64,000 bases of DNA from Comamonas avium (lineage in GTDB: Bacteria > Pseudomonadota > Gammaproteobacteria > Burkholderiales > Burkholderiaceae_C), in assembly GCF_014836675.1 (NCBI RefSeq), contig NZ_JACSQK010000001.1, forward strand, positions 270,334 through 334,333. The letters are read 5' to 3'. The notes beneath the pieces were generated by a model that was not told where the DNA came from, did not search any database, and was given only the letters and a program-made list of their open reading frames with translations. The stretch's first letter is position 1; the number at the start of each line of letters is the position of its first letter. A program made the translations under genes and the position numbers. Shown here piece after piece: positions 8,971 to 19,862 of the stretch.

Positions 8971-10793
8971 GCAAACAAATCCGCAACATCGCCATCATCG
9001 CGCACGTTGACCATGGCAAGACCACAATGGTTGACCAACTGCTGCGCCAATCGGGCACTTTTGCCGAGCACGAAAAAGTGGTCGACACCGTCATGGACAA
9101 CCACGCCATTGAACGTGAGCGTGGCATTACGATTTTGGCGAAGAACTGTGCCGTATCGTGGAACGATACCCACATCAACATTCTTGACACACCCGGTCAC
9201 GCGGACTTCGGTGGTGAAGTTGAGCGCGCTCTGTCCATGGTGGACGGTGTGGTGCTGCTGATCGATGCGCAAGAAGGCCCCATGCCCCAAACGCGTTTCG
9301 TGACCAAGAAGGCTCTGGCCCTGGGTCTGAAGCCTATCGTGGTGGTCAACAAGGTGGACAAGCCCGGTGCCAACCCCGACAAGGTGGTGAACGCTGCGTT
9401 TGACCTGTTTGACAAGCTGGGCGCTACTGACGAGCAGCTGGACTTCCCCGTGGTGTACGCATCGGGCATCAACGGCTGGTCTTCCAAAGTAGAAGGCGTA
9501 CCAGGTGAAAAGTGGGGCGAAGACATGTCGGCCCTGTTTGACACCATCTTGGAGCACGTGCCTTTCGTACAAGGCGATGCCACTGCACCTTTGCAGTTGC
9601 AAGTGTCTGCGCTGGACTACTCCACGTTTGTGGGCCGTATCGCTGTGGGCCGTATCACTCAGGGTACCTTGAAGGTTGGCCAGAATGTGCAAGTGATGGC
9701 CGGTCCTGATGGCAAGGCTTACAACGGCAAGATCAACCAGATCCACAAGTTCCAGGGTATCGACCGCGTGCAAGCCACTGAAGCCGGCCCTTCGGAAATC
9801 GTGCTGATCAACGGTATCGAAAACATCGGTATCGGTGAAACCATCACTGATCCCGCCAATCCTCAGCCTCTGCCGATGCTCAAGATTGACGAGCCGACAC
9901 TGACTATGAACTTCTGCGTGAACAACTCGCCTTTGGCGGGCCGCGAAGGCAAGTACGTGACCAGCCGTCAAATCTGGGACCGTCTGCAAAAGGAACTGCG
10001 CTCCAACGTGGCTCTGCGCGTCAAGGAAACCGGCGAAGACGGTATCTTTGAAGTGATGGGCCGTGGCGAATTGCACCTGACCATCTTGATCGAAGAAATG
10101 CGCCGTGAAGGCTACGAGCTGGCCGTGTCCAAGCCCCGCGTGGTGTTCAAGGACATCGACGGTGTCAAGCACGAGCCTATCGAGCTGGTGACTGCGGACA
10201 TCGAAGAAGGCCATCAAGGCAGCGTGATGCAAGCCCTGGGCGAGCGCAAGGGTGAACTGGTGAACATGGAACCCGATGGCCGCGGTCGCGTCCGTCTGGA
10301 ATACCGTATTCCTGCCCGTGGCCTGATCGGCTTTACCAACGAGTTCATGAACATGACACGTGGTTCCGGCCTGATCGCCAACATCTTTGACAGCTACGAA
10401 CCCCATAAGGGTGACATCGGTGGCCGCAAGAACGGCGTGCTGATCTCCATGGACGATGGTGAAATCTTCACCTACGCTCTGGGCAAGCTGGACGACCGCG
10501 GTCGCATGTTTGTGAAGGCCAACGACCCCGTGTACGAAGGCATGATCATTGGTATCCACAGCCGTGACAACGATCTGATCGTCAACGCCACGCGTACCAA
10601 GCAGCTGACCAACTTCCGTGTATCTGGCAAGGAAGACGCGATCAAGATCACTCCTCCTATTCAGCTGTCGCTGGAATACGGCGTTGATTTTATTGAAGAC
10701 GACGAGCTGCTGGAAATCACTCCTACCAGCCTGCGCGTGCGCAAGCGATTCCTGAAGGAGCATGAGCGCAAGCGTGCTCAGCGCGACAACTAA
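8967..10793 (+). CDS. typA: Ribosome-associated translational GTPase TypA/BipA
   Basis: TypA (BipA) is an EF-G-like GTPase that acts in 50S assembly and stress or cold adaptation. The 608-residue product has AHVDHGKTT (residues 12-20), the switch-II motif [16 protein letters not shown], the NKVDKPGA specificity motif near residue 128, and the characteristic C-terminal domain ([37 protein letters not shown]). It is the last gene of the block and ends before a strong terminator. Confidence 0.96.
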   Translation: MSKQIRNIAIIAHVDHGKTTMVDQLLRQSGTFAEHEKVVDTVMDNHAIERERGITILAKNCAVSWNDTHINILDTPGHADFGGEVERALSMVDGVVLLIDAQEGPMPQTRFVTKKALALGLKPIVVVNKVDKPGANPDKVVNAAFDLFDKLGATDEQLDFPVVYASGINGWSSKVEGVPGEKWGEDMSALFDTILEHVPFVQGDATAPLQLQVSALDYSTFVGRIAVGRITQGTLKVGQNVQVMAGPDGKAYNGKINQIHKFQGIDRVQATEAGPSEIVLINGIENIGIGETITDPANPQPLPMLKIDEPTLTMNFCVNNSPLAGREGKYVTSRQIWDRLQKELRSNVALRVKETGEDGIFEVMGRGELHLTILIEEMRREGYELAVSKPRVVFKDIDGVKHEPIELVTADIEEGHQGSVMQALGERKGELVNMEPDGRGRVRLEYRIPARGLIGFTNEFMNMTRGSGLIANIFDSYEPHKGDIGGRKNGVLISMDDGEIFTYALGKLDDRGRMFVKANDPVYEGMIIGIHSRDNDLIVNATRTKQLTNFRVSGKEDAIKITPPIQLSLEYGVDFIEDDELLEITPTSLRVRKRFLKEHERKRAQRDN

Positions 10794-10813
10794 GCCGCGT
10801 TCAGTGTGCTTTC

Positions 10814-10841
10814 AAAAGGCCGCCTTGTGCGGCCTTTTTTT
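10814..10841 (+). terminator. Intrinsic terminator after typA
   Basis: AAAAGGCCGC (10814-10823), 5-nt loop CTTGT, GCGGCCTTTT and further T to 10841: a 10-bp perfect stem with a seven-T tract. Confidence 0.92.
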
Positions 10842-10939
10842 ACGTATGGCTGGTAGTCAAATGCAGCCAGAGTGACAAAACAAAAGTGACGCTTGCGGTA
10901 TCGTGCTCACTTTGTTGGAGACAGTTGGAGCACAAAAAT

Positions 10940-12034
10940 ATGTCACAGACCCCTGCAGACGTTCTGGCCGAAGTACGCGGCCATGTTGGATTCATCACCC
11001 TCAATCGACCCAGAGCCATCAATGCCTTGTCACTGGGCATGGTGCGCGATTTGCTGGCGCAGTTGCTGATCTGGAAAGATGATCCCAAGGTGTTGGCGGT
11101 GGCCATTCGCGGCAGCCACAAAGAGGGCGTGTTTGGGCATTTCTGTGCAGGCGGTGATATCCGCTTTCTGCACCAGGCGGGCAGCACTGGCAACCCAGAG
11201 CTGGAGGACTTCTTCACGGAAGAGTACGCGCTCAACCACCTGATCTTTACCTACCCCAAGCCTTACATCGCCTTCATGGACGGCATTGTGATGGGCGGCG
11301 GTATGGGCATCAGCCAAGGTGCCAGCCTGCGTCTGGTGACTGAAAAAACCAAGATGGCCATGCCAGAGACCATCATTGGCCTGTTCCCCGATGTGGGGGG
11401 GGGCTACTTTCTCTCGCGCTGTCCGGGTGCTGTGGGCGAGTGGCTGGCGTTGACGGGCGATACCATCGAGGCGGCTGAAGCGTTGGCCTTTAATTTGGCA
11501 GACGCCTATTTGCCCGCCGCTGAGCAGGGTGCCCTGTGGGAGGCACTGGGCGCGCAGCAGTTTGCAGATGGCGATGCCGTGCACGCCTTTGTACAGGCGC
11601 GCAGCCAGCCCCATGCACCGCAACCCGTGCGCGATGTGCAGCAGATCAACCGTATTTTTGCTCTGCCCACGGTGCGCGACATCATCAGCGCTTTGGAGAC
11701 AGATGCCAGCGAGTGGGCACAGGCCACCGCAGCCGTACTGCGCAAGCGCTCGCCCCTGATGCTGTTTGTGGTGCTCGAGCAGATCCGCCGCGCGCGCAAC
11801 ATGGGTGTCGCCGAAGATTTGCGCATGGAGCGCGACATGGTGCGTCACTGTTTTTACCTGCGCCCCGGCCAAAGCGAAACAGTGGAAGGCATCCGCGCGC
11901 TGGCAGTGGACAAAGACCACAACCCGCGTTGGAACCCGGCACGCATTGAGGACGTGCCTGAAGATCTGTGGAAGGCGTTTTTTGTCAGCCCATGGCCTGC
12001 GCACTCACACCCTTTGGCTTACCTCAAAGACTGA
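10940..12034 (+). CDS. 3-hydroxyisobutyryl-CoA hydrolase / enoyl-CoA hydratase-isomerase family protein
   Basis: The 364-residue protein belongs to the crotonase fold. It has the oxyanion-hole segment HFCAGGDIRFL (residues 67-77), a second loop MGGGMGIS (118-125) and the HIBCH-type block PETIIGLFPDVGGGYFLSR, in which Glu143 and Asp151 have the spacing of the catalytic pair of 3-hydroxyisobutyryl-CoA hydrolase. That points to the hydrolase of valine catabolism rather than a hydratase. The start at 10940 has GGAG 9 nt upstream; an earlier in-frame ATG at 10886 lacks one. mmsB, the next enzyme of the pathway, appears at the right edge but is not linked. It stands alone between two terminators. 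Confidence 0.8.
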   Translation: MSQTPADVLAEVRGHVGFITLNRPRAINALSLGMVRDLLAQLLIWKDDPKVLAVAIRGSHKEGVFGHFCAGGDIRFLHQAGSTGNPELEDFFTEEYALNHLIFTYPKPYIAFMDGIVMGGGMGISQGASLRLVTEKTKMAMPETIIGLFPDVGGGYFLSRCPGAVGEWLALTGDTIEAAEALAFNLADAYLPAAEQGALWEALGAQQFADGDAVHAFVQARSQPHAPQPVRDVQQINRIFALPTVRDIISALETDASEWAQATAAVLRKRSPLMLFVVLEQIRRARNMGVAEDLRMERDMVRHCFYLRPGQSETVEGIRALAVDKDHNPRWNPARIEDVPEDLWKAFFVSPWPAHSHPLAYLKD

Positions 12035-12049
12035 TGCAGGTGTAAAAAA

Positions 12050-12134
12050 ACCACGCAGGCACAGGCGTGGTCTTTAAAAATAGAAGCATCAAGCGCTGGT
12101 ATTTAAAGGTTTTCAGATAGTTTTATATCTGAAA
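12050..12134. terminator. Two hairpins between convergent genes
   Basis: ACCACGC (12050-12056) pairs with GCGTGGT (12065-12071), followed by CTTT, serving the plus-strand hydrolase gene. TTTCAGATA (12111-12119) pairs with TATCTGAAA (12126-12134) with a 6-nt loop, lying just downstream of the minus-strand smpB gene. Confidence 0.6.
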
Positions 12135-12181
12135 CCCTTGTGGATAAAGCGCTGGATGCTCTTGTTTATTGCTTCTGGCGT

Positions 12182-12655
12182 TTAACGGTTGCGGCTTTTC
12201 ATGGCGCGTTCCACCTCGCGCTTGCCTTCTCGATCCTTGATCACATCGCGCTTGTCATGCTCGCCCTTGCCCTTGGCCAAGGCAATGTCGCATTTCACCA
12301 GGCCGTTTTTCCAGTGCAGATTCACGGGCACCAAGGTGAAGCCTTTTTGCTCCACTTTGCCAATCAAGCGCTTGATGTCGTCTTTTTTCATCAACAGCTT
12401 CTTAATGCGTGCTGAATCGGGGCTGACGTGCGTGGAGGCGGTCTTGAGTGGCTGAATTTGGCAACCAATCAAGAACAGCTCGCCGTCTTTGATGATCACG
12501 TAGCCGTCGGTCAACTGCGCCTTGCCACTGCGCAAGGCTTTGACTTCCCAGCCGTGCAGCACAATGCCTGCCTCGTGGCGCTCTTCAAAGTAATAGTTGA
12601 ACGCCGCTTTTTTGTTATCCGCTATGCGGGATGGTGTTTCTGATTTTGTTGCCAT
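12182..12655 (-). CDS. smpB: SsrA-binding protein SmpB
   Basis: SmpB delivers tmRNA to stalled ribosomes for trans-translation. The 157-residue protein has the conserved [20 protein letters not shown] opening, [19 protein letters not shown], and a basic C-terminal tail ([19 protein letters not shown]) that enters the mRNA channel. It is read away from ratA; the 150-bp gap between them must hold both promoters. The tmRNA gene ssrA was not found in the window. Confidence 0.96.
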   Translation of the reverse strand: MATKSETPSRIADNKKAAFNYYFEERHEAGIVLHGWEVKALRSGKAQLTDGYVIIKDGELFLIGCQIQPLKTASTHVSPDSARIKKLLMKKDDIKRLIGKVEQKGFTLVPVNLHWKNGLVKCDIALAKGKGEHDKRDVIKDREGKREVERAMKSRNR

Positions 12656-12805
12656 GGGTCTTTCTGGGCGGGTGACCCGCAGATGCCGGGCTCTACCTAC
12701 AATGGGCGTTTCTCCCGCTGAACAGCAATTCTAGTTTCTCCAGCCGTGCGTGGTCCGTTGGTGCAGCAATGCCCCAGGCATGTGCCGTGCTGGCTTTGTG
12801 CTTTC

Positions 12806-13246
12806 ATGAAAAACGTTAACAAGTCTGTTCTTATTTGGTATAGCCCCGAAGAAATGTTTGCCTTGGTGGCGGACGTGGCAAGCTATCCAGAATTTTTGCC
12901 CTGGTGCTCGCACACCAAGGTGCTGGAGCAGGACGCAACGAGCATGACGGCGGAAGTCGGCATGTCGATGGGTGCACTGCGTAAATCCTTTGTGACACGC
13001 AATGTGCACGAAGGCAAGACCAAGATCAGCATGCGCTTGGTCAAAGGCCCGTTTTCGCGCCTAGAAGGCCACTGGATTTTTCACCCCGTAGGCGATGGCT
13101 CACAGCGTGCCTGCAAGGTCGAGCTGCAGCTGGACTATGGCTTTGACAGCGTGGCCATTGCTACGCTGATTGGCCCTGTTTTTGACCGCATTGCCAACTC
13201 CATGGTGGACGCCTTTATCAAGCGTGCTGAAAAAGTCTATGGCTGA
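12806..13246 (+). CDS. ratA: RatA-family START-domain protein (Coq10-like / ribosome association toxin)
   Basis: The 146-residue protein is of the polyketide-cyclase/START superfamily: KSVLIWYSPEEMFALVADVASYPEFLPWC is the typical ligand-cavity opening, and LVKGPFSRLEGHWIF and VDAFIKRAEKVYG follow. Homologues are called RatA in E. coli (reported to block 70S assembly) and Coq10 in mitochondria (ubiquinone-binding), so a lipid or quinone role is equally possible. It overlaps rnfH by 8 bp, the conserved ratA-ratB/rnfH pair next to smpB. Confidence 0.88.
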   Translation: MKNVNKSVLIWYSPEEMFALVADVASYPEFLPWCSHTKVLEQDATSMTAEVGMSMGALRKSFVTRNVHEGKTKISMRLVKGPFSRLEGHWIFHPVGDGSQRACKVELQLDYGFDSVAIATLIGPVFDRIANSMVDAFIKRAEKVYG

Positions 13247-13568
13247 TACCAGCAAGCTCAAGGTGCATGTGGTCTGGGCCGATAGCAGCGCCGCTGTGCA
13301 AGAGCGAGCGGTAGCACTGCCTGAGGGGGCGTGCTTGCAAGATGCTCTTGACGCCTGTGGCCTGCAGTTGACGGCGTCGCAATCTTGCGGTGTCTGGGGG
13401 CGTACCAAACCATTGGATTGCGCCTTGCAAGACGGTGACCGTGTGGAGCTGTATCAACCGCTCAAGGTTGACCCCAAAGTAGCGCGCCGCGAACGGTTTG
13501 CCAAGCAGGGCGCGCGCAGTGCAGGGCTGTTTGCCAGCCGGCGCACCAACAGTAAAGCAGGCTACTGA
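13239..13568 (+). CDS. rnfH: RnfH/RatB family ubiquitin-like protein
   Basis: The 109-residue product carries the beta-grasp fold of RnfH: KVHVVWADSSAAVQERAVAL, a central SCGVWGRTKPLDCALQDGDRV and VELYQPLKVDPKVARRERFA. The ATG at 13239 lies inside the end of ratA, so translation is coupled. Its function is not established; it is historically associated with rnf clusters or called RatB beside ratA. Confidence 0.88.
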   Translation: MADTSKLKVHVVWADSSAAVQERAVALPEGACLQDALDACGLQLTASQSCGVWGRTKPLDCALQDGDRVELYQPLKVDPKVARRERFAKQGARSAGLFASRRTNSKAGY

Positions 13569-13598
13569 ATCAAAGCGTGGAGGGGTGGGGCCGCCGGT

Positions 13599-14168
13599 TC
13601 ATGAGCAATTGCTCTTGATCGTTTGCTGGGCACGCTGCAAATCGGCTTGGCGTTGCTCGTCGGTCATAAAGCCACGCTCGCCTTTTGCATTGACGGTGGC
13701 CAGCAGGCTGCCCGACTGCAGCGCAGCTTGTGCAGTGCGTGCGCGCTGGCAGTTTTCTTGGCGAGCCTGAGCTTGCTGGGCTTTTTGCTTTTTTTGTTCA
13801 GCTTCTTCGGCTTTGCGCTTGGCGTCCTCTATGTCTTTTTCCTTGGCTTGATCCTGCGCAGCTTGTTTGGCCTGTGCAGCCGCTTCTGGCGTCTGGGCTG
13901 CGGGCGTAGCTTCAGTGGGGGCAGCTTGTGAGGGCTGAGCAGACTTGGGTGGCAAGCCAGCAGTCTCTGCGCTGGGGTAGACCATGCGTGCACTGGCAGA
14001 ACGTGTGCCGTGAGGCTGCTTCAAAATCTGCTCAGGCGCAATGTGCGCAGGTGGTGGCCGATCACTGAACACTTTGCGACCGGCTTCATCAACCCATTGC
14101 CATTGGGCCAAAACACTGCTGCTGCAAATGCTCAAGACAGCTGCAATCCATAGTTTGTGGGTGTTCAT
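13599..14168 (-). CDS. DUF4124-domain exported protein
   Basis: The 189-residue product begins with a signal peptide (MNTHKLWIAAVLSICSSSVLA) followed by a DUF4124 module, QWQWVDEAGRKVFSDRPPPA. The centre is Ala/Pro/Gln-rich, then a Lys/Glu/Gln coiled-coil stretch (about 105-145), and a C-terminal part with two Cys (ENCQRARTAQAAL and IKSNCS) that may form a disulfide in the periplasm. Start ATG 14168 was chosen because the signal peptide begins there; earlier starts in the frame add 17 unlikely residues. Function unknown. Confidence 0.8.
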   Translation of the reverse strand: MNTHKLWIAAVLSICSSSVLAQWQWVDEAGRKVFSDRPPPAHIAPEQILKQPHGTRSASARMVYPSAETAGLPPKSAQPSQAAPTEATPAAQTPEAAAQAKQAAQDQAKEKDIEDAKRKAEEAEQKKQKAQQAQARQENCQRARTAQAALQSGSLLATVNAKGERGFMTDEQRQADLQRAQQTIKSNCS

Positions 14169-14232
14169 GGCTTTCAGTTTAGCGCGATCGTGCAAGGTTT
14201 CTTGTTGCATGTTTGGCACGGGTTAGTGCTGA

Positions 14233-15741
<1,509 letters not shown>

Positions 15742-15818
15742 GTGATGGGCTGATTGGCCTGCAGGTCACAAGCGGGGTTGGCATGGCTGGCTCCGCTTTT
15801 CTTTTTCAGGAGTCCCTC

Positions 15819-16271
15819 ATGAAACTTGCCGAAGCACTGTTGCTGCGCGCTGATCTGAAGAAAAAGCTGGCCTCGCTGCGTGAGCGGATTGGCCGCAACG
15901 CCATGGTGCAAGAGGGTGAGGCGCCGCAGGAAAAGGTCGAAGATTTGCTGGCCCAAGCGACTAGTGCATTGCAGGAGCAGCAGAAATTGGTGCGCAGCAT
16001 CAATGCTACTAATGCATCCGCCAAACTTGCCGATGGCCGTTTGCTGTCGGATCTGTTGGCGCAGCGCGACATGCTGATTGAGCAGCATTCTCTGCTGACC
16101 AGTACGATTGCGGCCACGCACAAAGAGGTTGATCGCTACAGCCAGCGCGAGATCAAATGGGTGCCGCAAATCAACGTAGCCAGTTTGCAAAAGCAGGTGG
16201 ATGACCTGTCGCGCAAAATTCGCGAGGTGAATGTGGCTGTGCAGGCGGCCAACTGGCAGATTGATATCTGA
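15819..16271 (+). CDS. DIP1984-family coiled-coil protein
   Basis: The 150-residue protein is mostly alpha-helical and charged. MKLAEALLLRADLKKKLASL, NATNASAKLADGRLLSDLLAQRD and the ending VNVAVQAANWQIDI match the DIP1984 (septicolysin-like) family, whose role is unknown. AGGAG precedes the ATG at 15819; a start at 15783 would be in frame but lacks a site. It follows guaB by 77 bp. Confidence 0.75.
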   Translation: MKLAEALLLRADLKKKLASLRERIGRNAMVQEGEAPQEKVEDLLAQATSALQEQQKLVRSINATNASAKLADGRLLSDLLAQRDMLIEQHSLLTSTIAATHKEVDRYSQREIKWVPQINVASLQKQVDDLSRKIREVNVAVQAANWQIDI

Positions 16272-16507
16272 CCATCGCTATCGAGTTTCGGAGCGCCACG
16301 GGCGAGTGCAAAGACCTCGGTGAGGCCAAGAGGTTGAAAATAAGTTGGTCTCTCCTGTAGAGCGTGAAGGGCAGCGCTGGTGCTAAAACCACCTGACCAA
16401 TCAGCCCATCACCTTTGACAGCGTACATGTGACACCGCACACCGCACTACCTTGCACTGACGTGGCGCTCCCCTTTATGCCAATAACCATCCATTCTTGG
16501 CTGGAAT

Positions 16508-16546
16508 TTGAGATTCTGGTCAGAATGCTAAAATCTGGTCTGATTT
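16508..16546 (+). promoter_or_regulatory. Promoter and twin-palindrome operator of the toxin-antitoxin pair
   Basis: Two palindromes centred on GGTC lie 19 bp apart: ATTCTGGTCAGAAT (16513-16526) and AAATCTGGTCTGATTT (16531-16546). A -35-like TTGAGA (16508-16513) and -10-like TAAAAT (16529-16534) are interwoven with them, which is the layout expected for autorepression by an antitoxin. The rest of the 16272-16577 gap shows no gene. Confidence 0.55.
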
Positions 16547-16577
16547 AACGCTAAACTAGCTTTCTCATCTCCATTCC

Positions 16578-16838
16578 ATGCAATCCGTCGGTATCTACGA
16601 AGCCAAAACTCGTTTTTCTGCCTTGATCGAACTGGTCGAGCAGGGCGAGGAAGTGCGCATCACGCGCCATGGCAAAGAGGTGGTGCGCATGCTGCCCGTG
16701 CGCCGCCGCCCCGTAATTACCGATGAGCAGATTGCCCGTGAGCTGGAGCAAATTCAGGCGCTGCAAAAGACAGTGCGGGCGCAAGCAGCTGCAGACACTG
16801 TCGTGATGCTGCGCCAAACAGGACGCAGTCGGGCATGA
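16578..16838 (+). CDS. Phd/YefM-type antitoxin
   Basis: The 86-residue protein starts MQSVGIYEAKTRFSALIELV, the Phd/YefM DNA-binding fold that reads ...AK..fs.Li..v and continues EEVRITRHGKEVVRMLPV. The C-terminal half (about 45-86) is helical and charged and is the expected toxin-neutralising part. It overlaps the toxin gene by 4 bases. Expected to repress the pair through the palindromes at 16513-16546. Confidence 0.85.
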   Translation: MQSVGIYEAKTRFSALIELVEQGEEVRITRHGKEVVRMLPVRRRPVITDEQIARELEQIQALQKTVRAQAAADTVVMLRQTGRSRA

Positions 16839-17269
16839 GCGCTTTTGTCATTGATGCGTCTGTAACGGCTGCGTGGCTGCTGCCCGATAGCGCCAGCGCA
16901 GACACCCAGCGTTTATATGCACGCATTCGTCGCCATGAGGTTGACCCGCAAGCGCCCAATGTTTGGCAATGGGAATGCGGCAACCTGATTGCTTCGGGTG
17001 TCAATATTGGCCGTATTCCACACAGCTCGGTTGAAGGGCTGTGGGGGGTGCTGGAGGCCATTCGCCACCGTGTTGAGCTGCATGAGCTGGCACCTGCCCA
17101 GCACAAAGCTGTGCTGGACGTTGCGCTGGATACGGGCTTGCCCGTGTACGACGCCGCTTATTTATGGCTGGCGCAATCCCTGCGATTGCCGCTGGCCACT
17201 TTCGATCCTGCCCAGATCACGGCAGCGCAGCAGCGTGGAATCGCGTTGCTGGCTGCGGCTGATTTTTGA
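16835..17269 (+). CDS. vapC: PIN-domain toxin (VapC-type ribonuclease)
   Basis: The 144-residue PIN domain has the acidic metal-binding set of VapC nucleases: Asp7 in MSAFVIDASVTAAWLLPD, Glu47 in WQWECGNLI, Asp106 in LPVYDAAYLWLA and Asp124 in LATFD. VapC proteins cleave specific RNAs (often initiator tRNA or 23S rRNA); the target here cannot be told. It is paired with a Phd-type rather than classical AbrB-type antitoxin. The pair is lodged between guaB and guaA. Confidence 0.87.
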   Translation: MSAFVIDASVTAAWLLPDSASADTQRLYARIRRHEVDPQAPNVWQWECGNLIASGVNIGRIPHSSVEGLWGVLEAIRHRVELHELAPAQHKAVLDVALDTGLPVYDAAYLWLAQSLRLPLATFDPAQITAAQQRGIALLAAADF

Positions 17270-17305
17270 AACGGATACTCCTTTCTATTGCCTTTGGATC
17301 ACACC

Positions 17306-18922
17306 ATGCAACACGACAAGATTCTGATTCTTGACTTTGGCTCCCAAGTCACACAGTTGATCGCACGCCGAGTGCGCGAAGCCCACGTTTATTGCGAAGT
17401 TCATCCCTGCGATGTCAGCAGCGAATGGGTGCGCGAATTTGCCGCTGACGGCCACCTCAAGGGTGTGATCTTGTCAGGCAGCCACGCCAGCGTTTACGAA
17501 GTAGACGACCGTGCTCCGGATGCCGTGTTTGAGCTGGGCCTGCCCGTGCTGGGCATTTGCTACGGCATGCAGACCATGGCTACCCAGCTGGGTGGCAAGG
17601 TTGAAGGCTCCAACAGCCGCGAATTCGGCTACGCCGAAGTGCGCGCCCATGGTCACACCAAGCTGCTCGACGGCATTGAAGACTTCGTGACCACCGAAGG
17701 CCACGGCATGCTCAAGGTCTGGATGAGCCACGGCGACAAGGTCACCCAGCTGCCTGAAGGTTTCAAGGTGATGGCATCCACCCCTTCGTGCCCGATTGCC
17801 GGCATGGCAGATGAGGCCCGCCGCTTCTATGCGGTGCAGTTCCACCCGGAAGTCACGCACACCGTGCAGGGCCAGGCATTGCTGAACCGTTTTGTGCTGG
17901 ATATCTGCGGCACGAATGCAGACTGGATCATGGGCGACTACATCGAAGAAGCCGTGGCCAAGATCCGCGAGCAAGTCGGTGACGAAGAAGTCATTCTGGG
18001 CTTGTCTGGTGGCGTGGATTCGTCCGTGGCCGCAGCCCTGATCCACCGCGCCATCGGCGACCAGCTGACTTGCGTTTTTGTCGATCACGGCCTGCTGCGC
18101 TTGAACGAAGGCGACGCGGTCATGGAAATGTTCGCAGGCAAGCTGCACGCCAAGGTCATTCGCGTCGATGCGGCCGACCTGTTCCTGGGCAAGCTGGCTG
18201 GCGTGAACGAGCCAGAAGCCAAGCGCAAGATTATTGGTGGCCTGTTTGTCGATGTATTCAAGGCCGAGGCTTCCAAGCTCAAGGCTGCCAACGCAGGTAG
18301 CAAGGGTGCAACCTTCCTGGCCCAGGGTACGATTTACCCCGACGTGATCGAGTCCGGCGGTGCCAAGAGCAAGAAGGCTGTGGTCATCAAGAGCCACCAC
18401 AACGTAGGCGGTCTGCCTGAGCAGCTGGGCCTGAAGTTGCTGGAACCTCTGCGTGACCTGTTCAAGGATGAAGTGCGCGAACTGGGCGTGGCTCTGGGCC
18501 TGCCCCGTGGCATGGTCTATCGTCACCCCTTCCCGGGCCCCGGTCTGGGCGTGCGTATCTTGGGTGAAGTCAAGAAGGAATACGCCGACTTGCTGCGCCG
18601 TGCCGACGCCATCTTCATCGAAGAGCTGAACAACTGGATCGACGAAGCCACAGGCAAGAGCTGGTACGACCTGACCAGCCAGGCATTCACCGTGTTTCTG
18701 CCCGTCAAGAGCGTGGGCGTGATGGGTGATGGCCGCACTTACGATTACGTCGTGGCACTGCGCGCTGTGCAAACCAGCGACTTCATGACTGCCGACTGGG
18801 CAGAGCTGCCTTACGGCCTGCTCAAGAAAGTGTCTGGCCGCATCATCAACGAAGTGCGCGGCATCAACCGCGTGACTTATGACGTGAGCACCAAACCACC
18901 AGCAACGATTGAGTGGGAATAA
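17306..18922 (+). CDS. guaA: GMP synthase (glutamine-hydrolysing)
   Basis: GuaA aminates XMP to GMP. The 538-residue protein starts [20 protein letters not shown] (ATG 17306 preferred to an in-frame TTG at 17288). It has a class I glutamine amidotransferase domain with nucleophile Cys85 in GICYGMQ and His/Glu in QFHPEVTHT, an ATP-pyrophosphatase domain with LSGGVDSS near residue 235, and the C-terminal dimer domain ending [18 protein letters not shown]. It is followed by a strong terminator. Confidence 0.97.
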   Translation: MQHDKILILDFGSQVTQLIARRVREAHVYCEVHPCDVSSEWVREFAADGHLKGVILSGSHASVYEVDDRAPDAVFELGLPVLGICYGMQTMATQLGGKVEGSNSREFGYAEVRAHGHTKLLDGIEDFVTTEGHGMLKVWMSHGDKVTQLPEGFKVMASTPSCPIAGMADEARRFYAVQFHPEVTHTVQGQALLNRFVLDICGTNADWIMGDYIEEAVAKIREQVGDEEVILGLSGGVDSSVAAALIHRAIGDQLTCVFVDHGLLRLNEGDAVMEMFAGKLHAKVIRVDAADLFLGKLAGVNEPEAKRKIIGGLFVDVFKAEASKLKAANAGSKGATFLAQGTIYPDVIESGGAKSKKAVVIKSHHNVGGLPEQLGLKLLEPLRDLFKDEVRELGVALGLPRGMVYRHPFPGPGLGVRILGEVKKEYADLLRRADAIFIEELNNWIDEATGKSWYDLTSQAFTVFLPVKSVGVMGDGRTYDYVVALRAVQTSDFMTADWAELPYGLLKKVSGRIINEVRGINRVTYDVSTKPPATIEWE

Positions 18923-18956
18923 GCAAGCGTCTAGCAGTGTCTAGCTGCTAGTGCAG

Positions 18957-18995
18957 AAAAAGCCTCGTAGATCATTGATTTGCGAGGCTTTTTTT
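18957..18995 (+). terminator. Intrinsic terminator after guaA
   Basis: AAAAAGCCTCG (18957-18967) and CGAGGCTTTTT (18983-18993) form an 11-bp stem with a 15-nt loop and a seven-T tract. The A-rich left side allows it to serve the convergent mgtC gene too. Confidence 0.88.
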
Positions 18996-19006
18996 GGCCC
19001 ATCGGG

Positions 19007-19723
19007 TCAATCCTCCGCACTCGGATTCCAGAAGGCCTGCAGCACACCCTTTTCCTGCTCCAGTGCGGCCACCAGCCGGTCAAGCGCCTCGGGCTCCACC
19101 GCCGTGGCGTACAGCGCGGCCTCAATCTCGATGTCGTTCTGGCCGAAGGCGTGCTGCGCCACATCGCGCACCGGGTAGCTGGCAGCCTCTAGCAGAGCGA
19201 CCAGTTTTTCGCGCACGTCGGCCTGCACGTCGCGCTGGCAGATGGCATAGACGGCATAGCTGGCTTCGCTAAATTGCTCGTTCACGGGGCGCCGGTTGAT
19301 GCGGTTGACCACCGGGCGCAGCAGGGTGTTGGCCGCCAGCACGAACAGCGCCGCCAGCAGCGCCTCGCCGATCAGCCCGGCCCCGGCGCAAGCGCCTACG
19401 GCGGCTGAGCCCCAGAGTGTGGCGGCGGTGTTCAGGCCGGTGACGTTGGCACCTTCTTTCATGATGGCGCCCGCGCCCAGAAAGCCGATGCCTGACACCA
19501 CATAGGCCACCACGCGCACCGCGCCCTCGGGCCCGCCTAGGCGAAACGCCATGTCGACGAACACCGCCGCGCCCACGGCGACCAGGGTGTTGGTGCGCAG
19601 CCCGGCGGTGCGCTGGCGCACTTGGCGCTCGAAACCGATCAGGCCGCCCAGCAGGAAGGCGGTGCTCAGGCACACCAGGGTGTTGAGCAGGGCGGCGGGA
19701 TTCAGGGAAGTTAGAACTTGCAT
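19007..19723 (-). CDS. mgtC: MgtC/SapB family membrane protein
   Basis: The 238-residue protein has the MgtC N-terminal half of about five membrane helices with the signature LGGLIGFERQVRQRTAGLRT, then VVSGIGFLGAGAIM and VTGLNTAATLWGSAAVG, and a soluble ACT-like C-terminal domain (about 150-238). MgtC is a virulence- and low-Mg2+-related membrane protein that in Salmonella affects the F1Fo ATP synthase. It is the last gene of the mgt block, downstream of mgtA and an exported protein. Codon use is more GC-rich than in the flanking genes. Confidence 0.9.
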   Translation of the reverse strand: MQVLTSLNPAALLNTLVCLSTAFLLGGLIGFERQVRQRTAGLRTNTLVAVGAAVFVDMAFRLGGPEGAVRVVAYVVSGIGFLGAGAIMKEGANVTGLNTAATLWGSAAVGACAGAGLIGEALLAALFVLAANTLLRPVVNRINRRPVNEQFSEASYAVYAICQRDVQADVREKLVALLEAASYPVRDVAQHAFGQNDIEIEAALYATAVEPEALDRLVAALEQEKGVLQAFWNPSAED

Positions 19724-19745
19724 GGCGGGTCAGTGGGGTAAGGAA

Positions 19746-19780
19746 GGTGGCAAGAAAGTGGCAAGAAAGGTGACAAGAAA
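19746..19780. repeat. Three tandem 11-12 bp repeats upstream of mgtC
   Basis: Units GGTGGCAAGAAA, GTGGCAAGAAA and GGTGACAAGAAA lie back to back (19746-19757, 19758-19768, 19769-19780). On the mgtC mRNA they read as three pyrimidine-rich units just ahead of the start codon. Role unknown. Confidence 0.6.
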
Positions 19781-19862
19781 GGGCGGGCACAGGGGGCAAG
19801 GGAGTCCCGAGCGGGCGCGGGCTTTGGCGCAGCACGGTATGGCACGGCCCTGCAGCATGGCC

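Noticed and set aside
8910-10763. Long antisense frame opposite typA
   Set aside because: Same codon-bias artefact as opposite infB.
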